A stretch of DNA of 64,000 bases. It comes from Arthrobacter sp. ISL-72. GTDB taxonomy: Bacteria; Actinomycetota; Actinomycetes; Actinomycetales; Micrococcaceae. The position numbers and the translations under genes are program-made. Shown here piece after piece: positions 33,349-41,913 of this stretch. Each line of letters starts with the position of its first letter. Position 1 is the first letter of the stretch. Under the pieces are notes generated by a model. It saw only the letters and a program-made list of their open reading frames with translations. It was not told where the DNA came from and searched no databases. The stretch covers positions 80,288 through 144,287 of the forward strand of contig NZ_JAGGPP010000023.1 in NCBI RefSeq assembly GCF_018613755.1. Direction: 5' to 3'.

Positions 33349-34962
33349 ATGGCAAACACTTCCGGGGGGGAGCCCGGTGTGCGCCACGAAGAGCGGCCAC
33401 CCCTGCAACGCCGGTCCGTCCAGCGGAGGACCGTGATTTTCCTCGGTTCGGCCCAGCTGCTCAGTGGAATCGGTACGGGCGCCACCGTCTCCATCGGCTC
33501 CCTGCTGGCAGTCGACCTCTCCGGTTCCAGCGCCTGGGCTGGCTCCGTGGCCACGGTCATGACACTTGCCGCTGCCCTCTCTGCGCTCCCGCTGGCGTCG
33601 CTGGCGGAACGCCGGGGCCGCCGGGCGGGCCTCGTGACAGGGCTGGCAGCAGCCCTCGCCGGCGCGGTGCTCATCGTGGCTGCCGTGATCTCCGGCAACT
33701 TCATAGTGCTGCTCCTGGGCACTGCCGGAGTCGGCGTTGGCACGGCATCGAGCCTGCAGGCGCGTTTCGCCGCGGTGGACCTCGCCGAAGACGAACACCG
33801 CGGGCGCGCCTTGTCCGCCGTCGTCTGGGCCATCACCATAGGGGCAGTGGCAGGGCCCAACCTCATCCAGCCCGGCGCCGCGGTGGGCCAGGCGCTAGGT
33901 CTACCGCCCATCGCCGGTCCGTTCATCATTTCGGCCGTCGGCCTTGCGCTGGCCTGCGCCCTTCTGCTCGCCGGCCTTCGGCCCGACCCGCTGCTGTTCG
34001 CGCGGCAACTCGCGGCAGGCGCGGCAACCAGCGCAGCAACCGGGCCGGCGATCGGGTCGGCGGCCGGCTCGGTGACCGCCCCGGCAAACAGCGCAGCGGC
34101 CGGGACGGCAACCGGAACATACCTGGCCGCCCGCACCCGGAGCGGAGCCCTGGCCCGCGGTCTCAGTGCCGCCCGGGGCTCGCCCTCCGCCATCCTGGCC
34201 CTGGCCGCCATCGTCGGTGCACACGCGGTCATGGTGGTTGTTATGTCCGTGACGCCCCTGCACCTGCAGGAGTTGGTGGCCGGCCCAGGCAGCTCGTCGC
34301 ATGCCAGTCACACCGCGTCCGGGGACGTGCTGGTCATCATCGGCTTCACCATCTCGCTCCACATTGCCGGCATGTTCGCCTTTTCGCCCGTGCTGGGGTG
34401 GCTGACGGACAAGAGCGGACGGAAGCAGACCATCGTGCTGGGCTTCACCCTGCTGGTCGCCGCAGTGGCTGTAGCCGGCGCGGGCCAGCGGTCAACCACA
34501 GCGGTGGCCGTCGGACTGGTACTCCTGGGCCTCGGGTGGTCCGCCGCGAGCATCTCCGGGTCCACGCTCCTGGCCGAAAGCGTGCGCCAGGAAGACCGTG
34601 TGGTGGTCCAGGGCGTTTCGGACATGCTGATGGGCGCAGCGGGTGCCGTGGGCGGCGCTGTCTCGGGCCTCGTTCTCAGCTGGGCAGGCTACCCCGGACT
34701 CAACCTGGCAGGCGGCGCGGTTGCCGGCGTTGTCCTGGCCCCGCTGTCGTTGCCGTCCTGCGAAGCAGGGTCAGAACAGGCAGGGTCAGGAAGCCAGGCC
34801 GGGCCCCCTCAGCCGCGGACTGAGCGCACCATTCCCAGCAGCCGTCCGAAGATGCCTTCGCCGTCGTCGGCAATGCCGTCATGGTGGAAGTCCGCCGTTT
34901 CCCAGACCTGGAGCCCGCGCACTGCGGATGCTGTTTCGAGGGAGAGATCCCGGTCAACGTAG
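33349..34962 (+). CDS. MFS transporter with overlapping C-terminal tail
   Basis: A 537-residue major-facilitator protein. Twelve helices are visible from about residue 28 to 470. LASLAERRGRRAGLVTGL is the loop 2-3 motif and GWLTDKSGRKQTIVLGF the matching loop 8-9 motif. A long Ala/Ser/Thr-rich loop (about 225-265) separates the halves. The transported compound is unknown, though the fold suits a drug or metabolite exporter. The start ATG at 33349 follows TATGCT at six bases. The last 50 residues lie antisense to the convergent peptidase gene (154-base overlap) and look like readthrough sequence rather than a domain, so the original stop may have been lost. Confidence 0.85.
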   Translation: MANTSGGEPGVRHEERPPLQRRSVQRRTVIFLGSAQLLSGIGTGATVSIGSLLAVDLSGSSAWAGSVATVMTLAAALSALPLASLAERRGRRAGLVTGLAAALAGAVLIVAAVISGNFIVLLLGTAGVGVGTASSLQARFAAVDLAEDEHRGRALSAVVWAITIGAVAGPNLIQPGAAVGQALGLPPIAGPFIISAVGLALACALLLAGLRPDPLLFARQLAAGAATSAATGPAIGSAAGSVTAPANSAAAGTATGTYLAARTRSGALARGLSAARGSPSAILALAAIVGAHAVMVVVMSVTPLHLQELVAGPGSSSHASHTASGDVLVIIGFTISLHIAGMFAFSPVLGWLTDKSGRKQTIVLGFTLLVAAVAVAGAGQRSTTAVAVGLVLLGLGWSAASISGSTLLAESVRQEDRVVVQGVSDMLMGAAGAVGGAVSGLVLSWAGYPGLNLAGGAVAGVVLAPLSLPSCEAGSEQAGSGSQAGPPQPRTERTIPSSRPKMPSPSSAMPSWWKSAVSQTWSPRTADAVSRERSRST

Positions 34963-36173
34963 ATGTCCTCGCTGTACACCGCGGCGGCCACGGGAACGGT
35001 GTTGGCTGCAAGCTTTCCCGGGTCGTACAGCGGCTTCCAGTCCGGCTTCTCGGCGAGCAGCTGCGCCACGTTCCGCAGCGGGCGGAGGGCTGCGTCCTGT
35101 TCGAAGTACCACGGATAGACCATCTCGCCGGTCAGCAGCGGCTCGGCGGCGTCGGGACGGAATTCCGGGAAGTCCTGAAGCACCCGCAGCGCAGCCCAGT
35201 CTGTGGCCTCGTCCTGGCCGTAGATGGATTCGTGCATGAGGGCATACAGCGGGTTCCCGGCGCGGGAGACGATTCCGCGGACCTGCTCCAGGAAGGCGTC
35301 GGAGAGGCGTTCGCCGTCGGGCGTCGGCACGAACGCGTCCTCCAGGAGATGGTGCAGGGTATCCACCCTGGTGTTTCCGCCCAGGAACGACCCCACCATC
35401 TGGAACCGCTCCACGGTGAGCTGTTCGCCGTCGGGCAGGTGCTCCTCAGTGGTGCGCAGGTGCCGGGCGATCCGGCTGACCGCGGCGCGGTCCTCGGGGT
35501 ACCAGCGAAAGTATTCGGCGTTGCGGGCAGCGACCCGGCCGAAGGTGGCCCGGTAAACGCGGTCCGCGGGGCCGGTCAGCGGCGCGAGTCCGCCGGTGAT
35601 GAGCACTTCGCGGAGTCCCTCCGGGGCGAAGGAAAGGTAGCTGAGCGCGCAGAAGCCGCCGTAGCTTTGCCCGTAGATGGACCACGGACCGGATCCCAGG
35701 GCGTGCCTGATCGCTTCGGCATCCGCCACGATGGAGTCGGCCCGGAAGTGGGTCAGGTAGGTGAGCTGGTCGGCGTCGTTCCCGCGGAGTGGCAGGGTAT
35801 TGCGGTCGATGGGGGTGGACAGCCCGGTCCCGCGCTGGTCCAGCATGAGGATGCGGAAGTCCCGCGCCGCTGCCTTGCTCCAGCCGCCCAGTGAAGGGAA
35901 CCGGTTGCCGCGGCCGCCGGGGCCGCCCTGGAGGTACAGCAGCCAGGGGAGCTTGGCGGCCGCTTCCTCGCTGTGGTCGGCGGAGACGTACTCCCGCGCG
36001 AACACCGTGATCGTTTCGCCGTCGCCGCCGAAGTGGTCCAGCGGCACCTCGAAATAGTGCTCGGCGGTGCGCATGCCGCGGTATTCGTGCCGCGCCTTGA
36101 CGGTGTGCGGAACCAGCGCGGCGGCAACAGTGTCCGCGGCTTCCAGCATGCCAACGGCGGCGAGTCCGGTCAT
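34809..36173 (-). CDS. Proline iminopeptidase-like alpha/beta hydrolase (peptidase family S33)
   Basis: A 454-residue serine hydrolase. The S33 hallmarks are LLYLQGGPGGRGNRF (oxyanion loop), ILMLDQRGTGLSTP, and the nucleophile elbow IYGQSYGGFCALSYL. Near the C-terminus VPVAAAVYSEDIYVD and WETADFHHDGI supply the acid and histidine. Such enzymes release N-terminal proline or other residues from peptides in the cytoplasm. The frame runs to a TTG at 36224, which would overlap the GNAT gene; I chose the ATG at 36173 (MTGLAAVGML), seven bases after the GNAT stop. The ATG at 36149 is also possible. Its 3' end overlaps the convergent transporter gene. Confidence 0.85.
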   Translation of the reverse strand: MTGLAAVGMLEAADTVAAALVPHTVKARHEYRGMRTAEHYFEVPLDHFGGDGETITVFAREYVSADHSEEAAAKLPWLLYLQGGPGGRGNRFPSLGGWSKAAARDFRILMLDQRGTGLSTPIDRNTLPLRGNDADQLTYLTHFRADSIVADAEAIRHALGSGPWSIYGQSYGGFCALSYLSFAPEGLREVLITGGLAPLTGPADRVYRATFGRVAARNAEYFRWYPEDRAAVSRIARHLRTTEEHLPDGEQLTVERFQMVGSFLGGNTRVDTLHHLLEDAFVPTPDGERLSDAFLEQVRGIVSRAGNPLYALMHESIYGQDEATDWAALRVLQDFPEFRPDAAEPLLTGEMVYPWYFEQDAALRPLRNVAQLLAEKPDWKPLYDPGKLAANTVPVAAAVYSEDIYVDRDLSLETASAVRGLQVWETADFHHDGIADDGEGIFGRLLGMVRSVRG

Positions 36174-36180
36174 CGGAAGG

Positions 36181-36681
36181 TCAGCCAACGGCGTGCGCCT
36201 CCCGCGCGGCACCGAAGGACTCAAGGGCCTCCCCGGTCAGCCGGAAGGTGGACCATTCTTCCATGGGGAACGCGCCCAGCTTCTTGTAGAAGCTGATGGA
36301 GGGTTCGTTCCAGTCCAGGACGCTCCACTCAACGCGCGCATAACCGCGTTCGACGGCGGTGGCGGCCAGGTGCTGCAGCAGTGCCTTGCCATGGCCCTCG
36401 CCGCGGGCCTCCGGAGTCACATAGAGGTCTTCAAGGTAGATGCCGTGGACACCTTCCCAGGTTGAATAGTTCAGGAACCAGAGCGCGAAGCCCCGGATGT
36501 CGCCGGCTTCGTTTTCGGCCATCGCCGCGTACACCCGCGGGTTCTCGCCGAACAGGGCCCCGGCGAGCATTTCCGGGGTGTTCCGGACCGCGTGGGGTTC
36601 CTTTTCGTAGATGGCCAGTTCACGGATCATCTGCAGGATTGCGGGGACGTCGTCAATGGTGGCAGGCCGGATTACGCTCAT
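36181..36681 (-). CDS. GNAT family N-acetyltransferase
   Basis: A 166-residue single GNAT domain: IRPATIDDVPAILQMIREL at the start, YLEDLYVTPEARGEGHGKALLQHL with the acetyl-CoA loop, and WSVLDWNEPSISFYKKLGAFPMEEW. The combination resembles the diamine (spermidine/thialysine) acetyltransferase subgroup, but the acceptor cannot be fixed. The ATG at 36681 is preceded at six bases by TAAACT on the minus strand and lacks a ribosome-binding site. The S33 peptidase starts seven bases after its stop and is probably in the same operon. Confidence 0.9.
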   Translation of the reverse strand: MSVIRPATIDDVPAILQMIRELAIYEKEPHAVRNTPEMLAGALFGENPRVYAAMAENEAGDIRGFALWFLNYSTWEGVHGIYLEDLYVTPEARGEGHGKALLQHLAATAVERGYARVEWSVLDWNEPSISFYKKLGAFPMEEWSTFRLTGEALESFGAAREAHAVG

Positions 36682-36687
36682 TGTTCG

Positions 36688-36693
36688 AGTTTA
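36688..36693 (-). promoter_or_regulatory. Leaderless -10 hexamer for the GNAT gene
   Basis: Minus-strand TAAACT, then cgaaca, then ATG at 36681. Confidence 0.55.
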
Positions 36694-36700
36694 CTAGCGA

Positions 36701-39247
36701 CTACAGCCGGTTCACGTCGGTCACCCGCACCACAGCGGTGCCGGTTTCGTCGGACGCGGCCAGGTCTACTTCTGCCGAGATTCCCCAGTCGTGGTTCCCG
36801 GCGGGGTCGTCGAAGATCTGGCGGACTTTCCAGATCCCGGGTTCCTCGGTGATGATGAGCAGGCCCGGCCCGCGTGCGTCCGGGCCGGTGCCGATGTCGT
36901 TGTGTTCGTCGAAGTAGTCGTCCAGGACGTCTTCCCAGCGGTCGGCATCCCAGCCGCTGCCGCCGTCGAGCTCGCCGAGTTCCGTGGCTGCCTCGTCGGC
37001 GAAAAGTTCCACGCGCCGGAACATTTCGTTCCGCACCATCACCCGGAACGCCCTGATGTTGGACGTCAGCGACGGCGGGGGAGGCGGGGGAGCGTCGTGT
37101 GGGCTCGGCGCGGCACCCGAAGTCAGTTCCTCCCATTCATCCAACAGGCTGGAGTCAACCTGCCGGACGAGCTCGCCGAGCCAGGCGATCAGGTCCTCAA
37201 GGTCTTCGCGCAGGGCGTCCTGCGGAACCGTCTGGCGCAGCGCCTTGAAGCCGTCGGCGAGGTACCGCAGCACGATGCCTTCGGAACGGGCCAGGCCGTA
37301 GAACTGGACAAACTCGCCGAAGTTCATGGCACGCTCGTACATGTCCCGCACCACGGATTTCGGGGCGAGTTCGAAGTCGCCGATCCAGGGCGCCGCCTTG
37401 CGGTAAACCTCAAACGCCTCGCCCAGGATTTCCGCGAGCGGCTGGGGGTAGGTGACGTCCTCCAGCATGGCCATGCGCTGGTCGTAGTCGATCCCGTCCG
37501 CCTTCATGGCCGCGATGGCTTCGCCGCGGGCCTTCTTCTGCTGGGCGGACAGGATCTGCCGCGGCTTTTCGAGCGTGGATTCGATGACGGACACGACGTC
37601 AAGGGCGTACGACGGCGACTCCGGATCCAGAAGCTCCAGCGCCGCCAGCGCAAACGGCGAGAGCGGCTGGTTCAGTGCAAAGTTGGCCTGCAGGTGGACG
37701 GTGAGCCTGACGGTCCGGCCGTCCGGCCCCTGCTCCGCCGGCGGGATCCGCTCGACAACGCCGGCGGCCAGCAGTTCGCGGTAGATGCCCAGGGCCTTCT
37801 TCATCAGCTGCAGCTGCGAACTGCGGGGTTCGTGGTTTTCGGTGAGCAGCCGCCGGGCGGCCTTGAAGGGGTCGCCGGGCCGCTCCATCAGGTTCATCAG
37901 CATGGCGTGCGTGACGGAGAAGCTTGACGTCAGCGGATCCGGGACCGACTCCACCAGCCGGTTGTACGTTGGTTCGCCCCACGACACAAAGCCTTCCGGC
38001 GGCTTGCGCTTGACTACCTGGCGGAGCTTCTTCTGGTCGTCCCCGAACTTGGCGGTGGCCTTGGCCATTGCCTTGACGTTCTCGATCACGTGCTCCGGCG
38101 CCTGGACCACCACGGTTCCGGCAGTGTCGTACCCGGCCCGCCCCGCGCGCCCGGCGATCTGGTGGAATTCGCGGGGGTTCAGCAGCCGGGTGCGTACGCC
38201 GTCGTACTTGCTCAGGGCCGTGAGCAGGACGGTGCGGATGGGCACGTTGATGCCTACTCCCAGGGTGTCCGTGCCGCAAATGACCTTCAACAGTCCGGCC
38301 TGCGCCAGCTGCTCCACCAGCCGCCGGTACTTCGGCAGCATGCCGGCGTGGTGCACACCGATGCCGTGGCGCACCAGCCGGTTGAGGGTCTTGCCGAAAC
38401 CTGCCGCAAACCGGAAGCCGGCAATCAGCTCGGCGATCCTGTCCTTTTCCTCCCGGGTGCAGACGTTGATGCTCATCAGGTTCTGTGCCCGGTCGATTGC
38501 CTCAAGCTGGCTGAAGTGCACCACGTAGACGGGGACCTGCTTGGTGGAGAGCAGCTCCTCGAGGGTCTCGTGGACAGGGGTCTGCTCGTAGTAGTAGTGC
38601 AGCGGAATGGGACGCTCAGCGGAACTGACAGTCGTCGTCGGGCGCCCTGTTAGTTCGGTGAGGCCGGCCTCGAAGCGGCTCACATCGCCGAGCGTGGCGG
38701 ACATCAGCAGGAACTGGGCCTGCGGGAGCTCCAGCAGCGGAACCTGCCAGGCCCAGCCGCGCTGCGGGTCGGAATAGAAATGGAATTCGTCCATGATCAC
38801 GGCGCCGAGGTCCGCTCCGGCGCCTTCGCGGAGGGCGATGTTGGCCAGGATTTCCGCGGTGCAGCAGATGATGGGTGCATCCTGGTTGACGCCGGAGTCG
38901 CCCGTAATCATTCCCACGTTTTCCGCGCCGAAGATGTCGCAGAGCGCGAAGAACTTCTCCGAGACGAGGGCTTTGATGGGTGCCGTGTAGTAGCTCCGGT
39001 CCCCGCGCGCCATGGCCTGGAAGTGCGCCGCGATCGCCACCAGGGACTTGCCGGAGCCGGTGGGGGTGGCCAGGATGACGTTGTCCCCGGAAGCCAGCTC
39101 CATGATGGCTTCGTCCTGCGCGGCGTAGAGGGACAGGCCGCGGCTCTCTGTCCACTCGACGAAGCGGGTGTAGAGCTCGTCCGGATCGTGGCCCGTCCCG
39201 CTGGAGGTACGTTCGGCCGGGACAGGGAGCTGCTCAACGAGTTTCAT
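36701..39247 (-). CDS. DEAD/DEAH-box helicase with DUF3516-like C-terminus
   Basis: An 848-residue superfamily 2 helicase of the Ski2/HelY-like group. Walker A is ATPTGSGKS (60-68), motif II DEFH (153-156), motif III SAT, and motif VI FHQIAGRAGRAGYD. The C-terminal 400 residues match the arrangement called DUF3516 in actinobacterial helicases, with an acidic proline-rich stretch (about 722-737) before the last domain. It is likely an RNA or DNA helicase in RNA decay or repair; the substrate is not known. I use the ATG at 39247; a TTG at 39256 also lies in frame. TAAGCT is 8 bases before the ATG. Confidence 0.9.
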   Translation of the reverse strand: MKLVEQLPVPAERTSSGTGHDPDELYTRFVEWTESRGLSLYAAQDEAIMELASGDNVILATPTGSGKSLVAIAAHFQAMARGDRSYYTAPIKALVSEKFFALCDIFGAENVGMITGDSGVNQDAPIICCTAEILANIALREGAGADLGAVIMDEFHFYSDPQRGWAWQVPLLELPQAQFLLMSATLGDVSRFEAGLTELTGRPTTTVSSAERPIPLHYYYEQTPVHETLEELLSTKQVPVYVVHFSQLEAIDRAQNLMSINVCTREEKDRIAELIAGFRFAAGFGKTLNRLVRHGIGVHHAGMLPKYRRLVEQLAQAGLLKVICGTDTLGVGINVPIRTVLLTALSKYDGVRTRLLNPREFHQIAGRAGRAGYDTAGTVVVQAPEHVIENVKAMAKATAKFGDDQKKLRQVVKRKPPEGFVSWGEPTYNRLVESVPDPLTSSFSVTHAMLMNLMERPGDPFKAARRLLTENHEPRSSQLQLMKKALGIYRELLAAGVVERIPPAEQGPDGRTVRLTVHLQANFALNQPLSPFALAALELLDPESPSYALDVVSVIESTLEKPRQILSAQQKKARGEAIAAMKADGIDYDQRMAMLEDVTYPQPLAEILGEAFEVYRKAAPWIGDFELAPKSVVRDMYERAMNFGEFVQFYGLARSEGIVLRYLADGFKALRQTVPQDALREDLEDLIAWLGELVRQVDSSLLDEWEELTSGAAPSPHDAPPPPPPSLTSNIRAFRVMVRNEMFRRVELFADEAATELGELDGGSGWDADRWEDVLDDYFDEHNDIGTGPDARGPGLLIITEEPGIWKVRQIFDDPAGNHDWGISAEVDLAASDETGTAVVRVTDVNRL

Positions 39248-39357
39248 TGTTTTCAAGCTTAGTGCCCGGCGCCAATGGGTGGTTCTTCCTTGGTCGCGGG
39301 GCCGGGCCGGGCTAGGCTCGGCCTGACGGCAACAGCACCAGCCATTGGAGGACGTCT

Positions 39358-40137
39358 TTGGAATGGGATCCTGCTAAGTACGTGGAGTTCGGCAACTACC
39401 GGGACCGGCCATATTTTGACCTCACCGCGCGGGTCCAGACTGACGATCCCCGCCACGTGGTGGACCTTGGCTGCGGGCCGGGCAACCTGACGGCCACCCT
39501 CGCGGAGCGCTGGCCCGGCGCGGAGGTCGTGGGAATCGACTCGTCGGCCGAGATGCTGCTGAAGGCGGAGGAGCATGCGACGCGGTCCGCTAACCTCTCG
39601 TTCTCCCGGCAGGACATCACTGAGTGGATGCCTTCGGACAGCACAGACGTTGTGGTGTCCAATGCCGCACTGCAATGGGTGCCCGGCCACCCTGCCCTGC
39701 TGGCCGGCTGGCTGGAGGCGCTTAAACCCGGTGCGTGGTTCGCCCTGCAAGTTCCGGGGAATTTCAGCTCCCCCTCGCATGTGCTGATGAGGCAGCTCGC
39801 GGAATCGCTCCGGTGGAGGAGCTCCCTCGCGGATGTCCTGCGGCACGATGACGCCGTGGCTGAACCCGCCGCATACCTGAACATTATGCTCGACGCCGGC
39901 TGTGACGCGGACGCCTGGGAAACCACCTACCAGCAGGTCCTCCAAGGACCGGATCCGGTCCTGGAATGGGTGCGGGGAGCGGGGCTTCGGCCGGTGCTGT
40001 CGGCCCTTGGGCCGACGGAGGCCGCGGAGTTCGAAGCGGAGTATTCCGCCCTGCTCAAGGACGCCTACCCTGCCACTGCCCACGGCACCGTCTATCCGTT
40101 CCGGAGGATCTTCGCAGTCGCGCGGAAACGGGACTAA
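39358..40137 (+). CDS. tam: Trans-aconitate 2-methyltransferase-like SAM methyltransferase
   Basis: A 259-residue class I methyltransferase. The start EWDPAKYVEFGNYRDRPYFDL, motif I VVDLGCGPGNLTATLAERWP and VVVSNAALQWVPGHPALL are the typical Tam sequence pattern. YPFRRIFAVARK closes the chain. Tam methylates trans-aconitate, a by-product that inhibits aconitase. Translation starts at TTG 39358, with GGAGGA at 39347-39352 and a five-base spacer. TAGGCT at 39312-39317 is a plausible -10, giving a short leader. It is divergent from the helicase and 27 bases before the ABC operon. Confidence 0.9.
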   Translation: MEWDPAKYVEFGNYRDRPYFDLTARVQTDDPRHVVDLGCGPGNLTATLAERWPGAEVVGIDSSAEMLLKAEEHATRSANLSFSRQDITEWMPSDSTDVVVSNAALQWVPGHPALLAGWLEALKPGAWFALQVPGNFSSPSHVLMRQLAESLRWRSSLADVLRHDDAVAEPAAYLNIMLDAGCDADAWETTYQQVLQGPDPVLEWVRGAGLRPVLSALGPTEAAEFEAEYSALLKDAYPATAHGTVYPFRRIFAVARKRD

Positions 40138-40164
40138 CATGCCGTCACGGCGGGGGGAGGTGCA

Positions 40165-41913
40165 GTGCTCCGAGGCATGATGATGCGGCTGCTCGCCGCG
40201 CACAGGCCGGCCGTTCTGGCCATCGTGGTCCTGCAGCTCGTCCAGACCACGGCAAACCTCCTCCTGCCCACGCTCAACGCCGCCATCATCGACGACGGAA
40301 TCGTCAGGGGGAACACCGGCCTGATCCTTCAGCTGGGCGGCTGGATGGCCGGCATTGCCGCCGTCCAGGTCGCCGCCGCCCTGGCTGCCGGATACCTGAG
40401 CGCCACGGTCGCCATGGACCTTGGCCGCCAGCTGCGCCAGGAGCTGTTCGCCAAAGTCCAGGTGCTGTCCTCGCAGGAAGTGGGCAGCTTCGGCGTGCCC
40501 AGCCTGGTCACCCGGGCCACCAACGACGTCCAGCAGATCCAGGCACTGGCCGTACTGGTCTTCACCATGCTCGTCGCGGCTCCTGCCATGGGCGTCGGAG
40601 GGGTGGTGCTGGCATTGAACCAGGATGTGGTCCTCTCGGGCATCGTGGTGGCCATCATCCCCGTACTGGTGCTCATCATGTCCCTGATCGTGCGGCGGAT
40701 GGTTCCGCTGTACCGTGAGGGACAGGTCCTGATCGACCGGATCAGCAGGGTGCTCCGGGAGCAGATCATCGGCGCCAACGTCATCCGGGCGTTCGTCCGC
40801 CAAGCGCACGAAGCGCGCCGATTCGCCGTCGTCAACCGCCAGCTGACCCGCAACAACCTGCAGTCCGCGCTCCTGGTGGCGGGCATGCTGCCCCTCATCA
40901 TGATCGTGGTGAACCTGTCCTCGGTGGCGGTGGTGTGGTTCGGCGGCCACCGGATCCAGGCCGGCCAAATGCAGCTCGGTTCCTTGACGGCCTTCATCGC
41001 CTACATACTGCAGATCCTCATCGCCATCATGATGGCGATGTACGTCCTGATGACCGGGCCGCGCGCCGCCGTCTGCGCCGAACGGATCCAAGCCGTCCTG
41101 GACACGCGCCCCGCCATCGAGGACTCCGTGATCTCCCGCGCAGGGCTGCCCCACGTTCAGCGCACGGCCGGCGGCACCGTGGAGTTCCGCGACGTCACCT
41201 TTGCCTACCCCGGCGCGGAGGCGCCGGTACTGGACCGCATCAGCTTCACCGCGTCGCCGGGCACCACCACCGCCATCATCGGCTCCACCGGGAGCGGAAA
41301 ATCGACACTGTTGAACCTGCTGCCGCGGTTCCTTGACGCCACCTCCGGCGACATCATGATCGGCGGCCACAATGTGCGCTCACTTCCGCTTCATTTCCTG
41401 CGGAACAGCATCTCGCTGGTGCCGCAGCGTGCCTACCTCTTTTCCGGCACCGTGGCCGAAAACCTGCGGATCGCGGCCCCCGAGGCCAGCGATGACGACC
41501 TTGTCCGGGCGCTCCGCTCCGCCCAGGCGGAGGACTTCGTGCGCGCACTTCCGCAGGGGCTCCACAGTCCGGTCAGTCAGGGCGGGACGAACTTTTCCGG
41601 CGGGCAGCGCCAGCGGCTGTGCATCGCCCGGGCGCTGCTGCGCGACGCCCCGGTGTACCTGTTCGACGACAGCCTCTCCGCGCTGGACTACGCAACGGAC
41701 GCCCGCCTCCGGCAGGCGCTCGCTCCGCTCACACGCAGGTCTACGGTCATCATCGTTGCCGAGCGCATCGCGACCATCCTCGACGCCGGCCTCATCCTGG
41801 TGCTGGACAAAGGCAAACTCGTCGCCCAGGGGACGCACAGCGAACTGCTACGGACCTCAACGGTGTACCGGGAAATCGCCGCTTCACAGCTCGCACTGGG
41901 AGGCAGGTCATGA
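40165..41913 (+). CDS. ABC exporter half-transporter with degenerate ATP site
   Basis: A 582-residue fusion of six transmembrane helices (about 15-300) and a nucleotide-binding domain (about 335-575). Walker A is IGSTGSGKSTLL and the signature is FSGGQRQRLCIARALL, both canonical. The residue after Walker B is Asp (VYLFDDSLSALDY) where a catalytic Glu is usual, and the switch position reads VAERIAT where His is usual. These changes mark the degenerate member of an asymmetric pair such as TM287/288 or BmrCD. GTG 40165 is preceded by a very purine-rich GGGGGGAGG. The partner gene overlaps its stop by four bases. Confidence 0.92.
   Translation: MLRGMMMRLLAAHRPAVLAIVVLQLVQTTANLLLPTLNAAIIDDGIVRGNTGLILQLGGWMAGIAAVQVAAALAAGYLSATVAMDLGRQLRQELFAKVQVLSSQEVGSFGVPSLVTRATNDVQQIQALAVLVFTMLVAAPAMGVGGVVLALNQDVVLSGIVVAIIPVLVLIMSLIVRRMVPLYREGQVLIDRISRVLREQIIGANVIRAFVRQAHEARRFAVVNRQLTRNNLQSALLVAGMLPLIMIVVNLSSVAVVWFGGHRIQAGQMQLGSLTAFIAYILQILIAIMMAMYVLMTGPRAAVCAERIQAVLDTRPAIEDSVISRAGLPHVQRTAGGTVEFRDVTFAYPGAEAPVLDRISFTASPGTTTAIIGSTGSGKSTLLNLLPRFLDATSGDIMIGGHNVRSLPLHFLRNSISLVPQRAYLFSGTVAENLRIAAPEASDDDLVRALRSAQAEDFVRALPQGLHSPVSQGGTNFSGGQRQRLCIARALLRDAPVYLFDDSLSALDYATDARLRQALAPLTRRSTVIIVAERIATILDAGLILVLDKGKLVAQGTHSELLRTSTVYREIAASQLALGGRS

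Noticed and set aside
39259..41370. 703-residue minus-strand open frame across tam and the ABC gene
   Set aside because: Spans two unrelated real genes and their gap; composition (many His/Gly/Arg) is shadow-like.
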